Assembly (NCBI GenBank): GCA_016946835.1
Contig: JACVTC010000127.1
Coordinates: forward strand, 110,001 to 174,000
Source of the DNA: Neocallimastix lanati (nom. inval.)
Lineage: Eukaryota; Neocallimastigomycota; Neocallimastigomycetes; Neocallimastigales; Neocallimastigaceae
Reading direction: 5' to 3'
DNA length: 64,000 nucleotides
Of the stretch, positions 57,954-64,000 are shown in pieces (position 1 is the stretch's first letter; every line of letters starts with the position of its first letter). Position numbers and translations under genes: made by a program. The notes beneath the pieces are model-generated. The model was not told the DNA's origin and did not search any database. It saw only the letters and a list, made by a program, of their open reading frames with translations.

Positions 57954-60383
57954 ATGGAAATTAAAATAAAATATGGATTAGTAATATTGTTATTAATTGT
58001 AATATTAATTAATCAGTGTTTATCCTCTTATTTAGTTCCATTAGCTGAATCATTTCATTCAAATAATAATACTAAAATATCTTTTCAATCTAAAAATCAA
58101 AATGAATTCAAAAATTATAAAAATATGAATAAAAGATTGAAAAATAACAATAAAAGAAATAACGACTATGATAATAACAATATTAAAAGTGAAATAAATA
58201 TTCCTTTTAAATATAAAACTGAAGAAGAAAGACTTGCTTTACAACAAATAGTTATTAATAATTTTTTTGATAATGATATTGTTTCTATTAGTAGTAGTAA
58301 TATACCATTTAATGAATTATTCTATAATCAATTAAATGATGAACAAAAGATAGTATATGATACTTTATTAAGAACATGTCAAGATCAGGACAATTTAATT
58401 TCACCAATTGTTCAATTAACACATAATAATTGTGATAATCGTAAGGTATTAGAATATTTTAATGATTTAAAAAGTGAAAAAATATTTACAAGTTTTGTGT
58501 TTGACCATCCGGAATTTTGGTGGGTAGGATCTTACGGAGCTTCAGTATTTTGTCAAGATAATTCAACATTTATAATAAAATATACATTAGTTAATGAACA
58601 CTCACCAGAAATGAATCTTTCTAAAAATACAATTATAACTAGAAATGAAGAAATTCAAACAGCTATACAAAATATAAAACGAAAAATTTCACAAAAGGGA
58701 TTAACAACAGTTTACGATGTCCTAAGATTTATTCATGATTATTTAGTAACTAATATTGTGTATACTCCAGATATGGATAATCGTGATAAATATTATTATA
58801 TTAGAACAATTTATGGAGCTCTTGTAAAACAAGATTGCGTATGTGAAGGGTATGCCGAAGCATTTAAAGTTTTAGCTAATGAATATGGTATTAATACAAT
58901 AACATCGGTAAGTGCTACTCATAAATGGAATTTTGCACAAATTGGAGATCAGTGGTATGTGGTTGATGTTACCCATGATGATCCTCAACTGATAAATACA
59001 AATGGAGAAAAAATATATATACCATTAGGAGATAAAAGTAACATAAGATACAACTACTTTTTAATTGGAAATGAAGATAAAGTGACTAGTACTACGATAT
59101 ATAAAGATGAAAAATCACATATTTTAGTACATTCTTCATATAACAATAATAATAGAGTCATTGAATATCCAGTTCTTTCTAATACAGCATATGATCCAAC
59201 AAATAAGTCCTCTTCTCTTCTTGCTGACCAATATATCTGTAAAAAATCTAATGAAAATTTAACTGGATGTAAATAATATAATAAATTAATATAAATTTAT
59301 TATAATTTTATATTTTTATTATCATATTATATAAGAAAATAATTTTCTTTAAAAAATATATATTTATATTTATAATTAATAAAAAATAAAACAAAAAAAA
59401 TTATTTTTAAAAATTATAGGAATATTTTTTTTATTGATTTTATAAATAGATAAATTATTTTTTAATAAAAATTTTTTTTTTTACTTTAAATTATTTATTA
59501 TTTTATTAAATTTAATATAAATGAATATTTTTTTATTTTAGATTAATTTTTTTAATTAAACAAATAAATAAATATTTTAATATAAATATTTACTATTGAA
59601 TTTTTTTTATTTTTATTTTTTAAATTTTATAGGTATTAAAGATACTTATTATATATTTCCTATTGATGGTGATATACCAACAGAAACTACAGGAAATTTA
59701 TATTATTGTAATGATTTAGCAAAATGTTCACAAAAAAAAGATATTGGAAATTATGTCGTTTCGGATACAGAAGCTTATATTTGTACTGATGAAAATTCAT
59801 GTTCTCTATTAATATTAGAATCACAATGTACTTCATCAACCATTGGAAAATTGTATGTAATTGATAAAACTGTTAAAATGTGTTTTGATCCAAATATTAA
59901 TAATGATGAAATACTATCTACAAACGGTATGTTTATAAATACTAAAAAACAAAACAAAAGAAAAAAAAAAAAAAAAAAAAAAAAATTATATCAATACATA
60001 TTTCAATTATCATATTATCTATATAATTTTTAAAACAATTTATTTTTATTTTTAAAGCAATTTATTTTATTTTATTTTTATTTTTATTTTTATTTTTATT
60101 TTTATTTTTATTTTTATTTTTATTTTTATTTTTATTTTTATTTTTATTTTTATTTTTATTTTTATTTTTATTTTTATTTTTATTTTTATTTTTATTTTTA
60201 TTTTTATTTTTATTTTTATTTTTATTTATTTTATTTTTATTTTTATTTTTATTTTTATTTTTATTTTTATTTTTATTTTTATTTTTATTTTTATTTTTAT
60301 TTTTATTTTTATTTTTATTTTTATTTTTATTTTTATTTTTATTTTTATTTTTATTTTTATTTTTATTTTTATTTTTATTTTTA

Positions 60384-60414
<31 letters not shown>

Positions 60415-62055
60415 TTATTTTTTATTTTTTATTTTTATTTTTATTTTTATTTTTATTTTTATTTTTATTTTTATTTTTATTTTTTATTTTTAAAACAATT
60501 TATTTTTATTTTTAAAACAATTTATTTTTATTTTTAAAACAATTTATTTTTATTTTTATTTTTATTTTTATTTTTTATTTTTATTTTTATTTTTTATTTT
60601 TATTTAATTAAAAAATCATTTAAATTTATTAATTGTTTTTTTTTTTTTTCTTAATGATCATAAATATTAATAATTAATAGGTTTACCAAGATGTAATTCA
60701 GCTTTCATTAACTATGCTTCCGGTTGTGTTGATTTTAATGAATATGAAACGATCTATTGTATTGATTCATTTTCAGTAATATTAAAGTCAATAAAAGATA
60801 CTTCCTGTACAGTAGCAACTGATATTGCTGGTTATTTGTTATTTAGTGAAGATGCCAAAAGAATAATAACTCCTGAAAGTTCGGAAATTTCTGGATTTAT
60901 ATATGATTGTGAAGCGAATGGTAAATGCACACAAGTTACTTCAGGAAATTATAATATTAATTATAAAATGTATAATTGTAATTCTTCAACTGGAATTTGT
61001 ATTGCTTTATTGAGTAATAATAGTGATGGTTATTATCTTAATACTGAACCAAATAAAAGTTCTTATCCATTAATTAAATGTGATAATGGTAATTGTTTCT
61101 ATTATACTGGAAATATCGGTTATTATCTTGATCAATCGACCTATAATAATAATAAGTATTATGGTTTAATTTATTGTTCAACAACGATCTTATGTTCCAC
61201 TGTGGATATTGAACCGGGATATTATATTAATTCTGGATCCAGTAGTAATAATGAAATTATTGAATGTAGCTCTATTTCATGCACCTCCAAAGTGGCTAAT
61301 AAATGTTCTGGTGTTTCCAGTTCTACAACATTCCATCAAGGTTACTACTGTTATGATAGTGATGATATCTCGGCTCCACTTAGTTTTATCTATAAAAGTT
61401 TTAAGTTAAATAATACGATAACCAAGTTAAGTGATGATGAAAAGGGTTCCTTCTTGATGAATGTTAGTTCCAATTCTGAATCAAAAGTTAAATATATCTA
61501 TACTACTGTCGATGAAAATATTTTCCCAGGAGTTTCATCTAAAATAAATGGGATATTTAAAATTTCTAAATATTACATTTCACAAGTTATTGAAGATGGA
61601 ATCATTGGAATTAATACTTTAACTCGTAGTCGTATAATGAATTTGGACGGTTACTCTTTTTCTCCTAACATTAAAATTTATCTATGTCATAGTACTACTA
61701 CACATTGTACACTTCTTGAATCTTGTCCTTCGGAAATGTATATTTATAATTCTAATAATGAAATTGGTTTATACTGTAATGATTATACAATACATACAAT
61801 CACCTCTGCAGGATATTATATTGATGGTACATACAAAATAAAATATATATATATATATTATTTTATAAAACAAATTAATTTATAATAAATTAAAAATATT
61901 AATATTATTAAGTTTTGTTAATTTTTAATATTTATGAATTTTTTTAATTTTTTTTTTTTTCTTTTTTTTTTTTTTTATTTATATAATTATTTTTAGATAT
62001 ATACTTTTAATTTTATTAATAGTTTTTATTGATTAATTAAGTTATTATTATTATA

Positions 62056-62145
<90 letters not shown>

Positions 62146-64000
62146 TTTATTATAAAAACTGAATTAAAAAAATTTTTTTTTTGTTATAAATATATTTTTA
62201 TTGATACTCTATATAGGAAGTAGAAAAGTCAATGGTAAAACGCCTTATGTTTTAGAATGTACCAAAACCGGTTATTGTAAATCTCTAACTCCAAGAAATG
62301 TCTATTTTATTAATGCTGGTTATGATAGTTCTGTAAATAAATTAATTCGTTGTCAATCCGATTCTTGCGATACGATTACCGCTGTCGTGGGCTATTATTT
62401 AGCTTATAATGAAAATGGTGTTCTTCATTGTACTTCGTCAACCACATGTTCTTATCATGCGATAAAATATTTCAGTAATTATTTGAATGCAGGCGCCATC
62501 GGTAGCTCAGAAATCATTATTCAATGTCTGTATGGGAAATGCATTACAATTACTCCTTCAATTGGCTATTATATTACAAACAGGGCTTCAGTCTTAATCC
62601 ATTGTACTAGGAAAACCAGATGCTCTGAAATTACTGCCTCTGAAGGATACTATATTTCAGCATATGAAAGTAAAACCATTTTCAAAATTTATATCATTCA
62701 CTGTGTTCACAGACATGGAAACATAATAAGTTGTAAGATGGAATCAGCGAATACTGGTTTTTATATTTCTAATGTTTCAAATACCTTGATTAGTTGTGAT
62801 AAAAATAAATGCACTTCCGTCATTGCTGAAGACGGTGTTTATCGTTCAGCAACAACCTTCTTTGATTACTCCTTAACCACTAAAAAAAAACGGAATAATA
62901 ATGAAACTATTAATGAAAAACAAGTAAGAAAAATAAATAATGTCTATAATATAATTTCTTGTACCAACAAAAATTGTAATATATTAAGTCCTGATGAGAT
63001 AGCAGCGATTCCTATTTGTAATTTTAATAATGAACAATGTTTCATTGATTATAATTATTCTTATCATAGATTCGCCACCACTTATATTACAGCGGGTGGT
63101 TTCTGTACTAATGATGATCGTTCCATATTCTACTTTGCTACCGATAGCATTGTATTAGATAATAGGATAATTGGAGTTTCTCCCTCTACTTTCATCTATA
63201 CGACGACCACCACCAATTGTTTAAAGGCCTCCAAATATTATAGTTCTAATTATTATCCCGTAGGTTCAGCAATATATCGTTTAAATGATAATCAAATTAC
63301 CAAATCTGTGGATCCCGGTTATTATTTTATTAATATTATTAAGAATACTCTCATCATTGGCCATAACATTAATGAATATAATAATAAGGATGTTAAAATA
63401 TATAAATGTAACAGCTTTTCCTGTAATATAATTGATAAACCAACCACAAATTCTTTCTTTGTAGATAAAAATAAGCATATCATCAGATATACAGCTGAAA
63501 CCCAAAAATATTCCTATATTGATACAAAAGATATTACTTGTATCTATCATAATCATCAATGCACTCCCAAGTATGATATGGAAGAACGAGAATTCTGTAT
63601 TACCTACTTGGGTGAATTAGTTCTAGCTTCTAAGAGTATCAAATCACATGAATCAGGTAATTGTTATAAGAGCAAAGATATAAATCGAAACATTTATGGA
63701 TATTCATTTTCGAATCATCTTTATCATATGGATCAATATTCTGCCAGTCAAATAGATAATTCAGGTTATTACATAGTTACGAAATCCAGTAACTATACTG
63801 CAACAATGAATGATATTAAGCATCATCCACAAAGTATTATTTTATATGGTTGTATTAAAACTAACTGTAAAGTTTACTCTCCAAAAGAAAATATTTATTA
63901 CTACGATATTCAAAGCAAATCTATGTATCGTTTTGAGAAGGACCTTTGGCAAGCTCCTGCTAAGAGTGGTTATGCCTACATCTCCATTCATCCTAATGAT
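57954..64000 (+). CDS. Secreted transglutaminase-like protein with Cys-rich GYY repeats, 3' end outside the window
   Basis: Four exons are inferred: 57954-59268, 59633-59926, 60681-61826 and 62217 onward, joined by GT-AG introns with phase preserved. The coding sum to the window edge is 1513 codons without a stop. The start MEIKIKYGLVILLLIVILIN followed by QCLSS is a signal peptide. Exon 1 carries a transglutaminase core: Cys297 (CVCEGYAEAF), His323 (THKWNFAQIG) and Asp338 (VVDVTHDDP), a complete catalytic triad resembling bacterial transglutaminase-like proteins. From about residue 440 on the protein is a long series of Cys-rich units of the form C-x(4-8)-C followed by GYY (for example IIECSSISCTSK, VDIEPGYYINSG, ITSAGYYIDG). 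I know no domain name for these. Copy 1 suggests about 240 further residues and a hydrophobic C-terminal anchor. A role at the cell surface or wall (protein cross-linking or cleavage) is inferred. Confidence 0.85.
59269..59632 (+). other. Inferred intron 1
   Basis: The donor gtaaataat follows exon 1 at ACTGGAT, and the acceptor is ttttatag before gtattaaagat. Splicing joins GGAT to GTATTAAAG, giving TGCIKDTYYIFP in frame, and removes the in-frame TAA just after the donor. The same donor lies at 41006 in copy 1. Confidence 0.7.
59927..60680 (+). other. Inferred intron 2, filled with (ttttta)n
   Basis: The donor gtatgttta follows STNG, and the acceptor is taattaatag before gtttaccaag. Splicing gives STNGLPRCNSAF, continuing the Cys-rich pattern. 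Nearly all of the 754 bases are low-complexity: a poly(A) run, then about 540 bp of ttttta-type hexamers (60063-60600). Confidence 0.7.
60063..60600 (+). repeat. (ttttta)n microsatellite in intron 2
   Basis: About 85-90 hexamer units with a few tttta and tttttta variants, and short breaks reading aaaacaattta near 60490-60545. The reverse-complement motif (aaaaat) forms the array at 36412-36594. Confidence 0.9.
61827..62216 (+). other. Inferred intron 3 with an (att)n run
   Basis: The donor gtacatac follows GYYIDG, and the acceptor is ctctatatag before gaagtagaaaag. Joining them gives GYYIDGSRKVNGKTPYVLEC in frame. The same junctions lie at 42028 and 42313 in copy 1. The donor is not the usual gtaagt/gtatgt type. 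An (att)n run fills 62050-62145. Confidence 0.65.

Larger units (their letters stand above)
56160..64000 (+). repeat. Segmental duplication, copy 2
   Basis: This is the second copy of the segment at 37740-44105, offset by about 18.2-19.9 kb. It includes the LINE 3' end, the intergenic DNA and the full transglutaminase gene, and continues past the window end. It is less damaged than copy 1 and contains exon 2 and intron 2, which copy 1 lost. Confidence 0.9.

Noticed and set aside
59596-60033. Stand-alone small protein of 145 codons
   Set aside because: Its start lies in T-rich intron sequence and its end is a poly-Lys run from an A tract. The middle part (59633-59926) is exon 2 of the transglutaminase gene.
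1-64000. tRNA, rRNA or other structural RNA genes
   Set aside because: No cloverleaf or conserved box pattern was found by eye. Only the tRNA-complementary primer site at 15582 was seen.

Overview
The window looks like nuclear DNA of an anaerobic gut fungus (Neocallimastigomycota). The evidence is extreme AT richness with very long homopolymers and microsatellites, only islands of coding sequence, large ankyrin-repeat arrays, Ty1/copia, Mutator-like and LINE elements, Asn-rich protein tracts, and secreted proteins built from bacterial-type domains (amino-acid-binding SBP family 3 and transglutaminase-like). The genus cannot be told from the sequence. Dictyostelid DNA was considered as an alternative and fits less well.

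Layout: 1-3241 (minus) is a decayed Ty1/copia retrotransposon. 3242-12757 holds ankyrin-repeat units on the minus strand: a long copy A (5988-9300), small ankyrin relics, and a truncated copy B. A LINE 3' end has inserted between A and B. 12758-22933 is a nest of transposons: a Mutator-like element with a 9-bp target duplication (12885-15219), a young copia element with near-identical LTRs (15320-20563), and the 3' half of a second copia on the minus strand. The first two seem to have inserted into the second copia's LTR. 22934-27522 contains ankyrin copies C and D, both broken. 27523-33137 is AT-rich, with one recognisable relic: a chitin-binding (CBM18-like) pseudogene near 29.8 kb. 33138-34433 encodes a multi-spanning membrane protein of unknown function.

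36.1-44.8 kb and 56.2-64.0 kb are two copies of one segmental duplication. Each carries a LINE 3' end followed by a gene for a secreted transglutaminase-like protein with a long Cys-rich repeat tail. The first copy is a pseudogene. The second appears intact, with three inferred introns, and runs off the end of the window. Between them lies 46704-51263, an apparently intact single-exon gene for a secreted or surface protein made of six tandem bacterial-type SBP family 3 domains. Satellite DNA fills 52.5-53.7 kb and a LINE endonuclease relic lies at 54.4-56.0 kb.

The genes most likely to be active are the six-domain SBP protein, the second transglutaminase gene, the membrane protein, and possibly ankyrin copy A. 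The two SBP and transglutaminase proteins both look secreted or surface-attached; a joint role in sensing or wall contact is only an inference. Most of the remaining coding sequence is transposon-derived or decayed.
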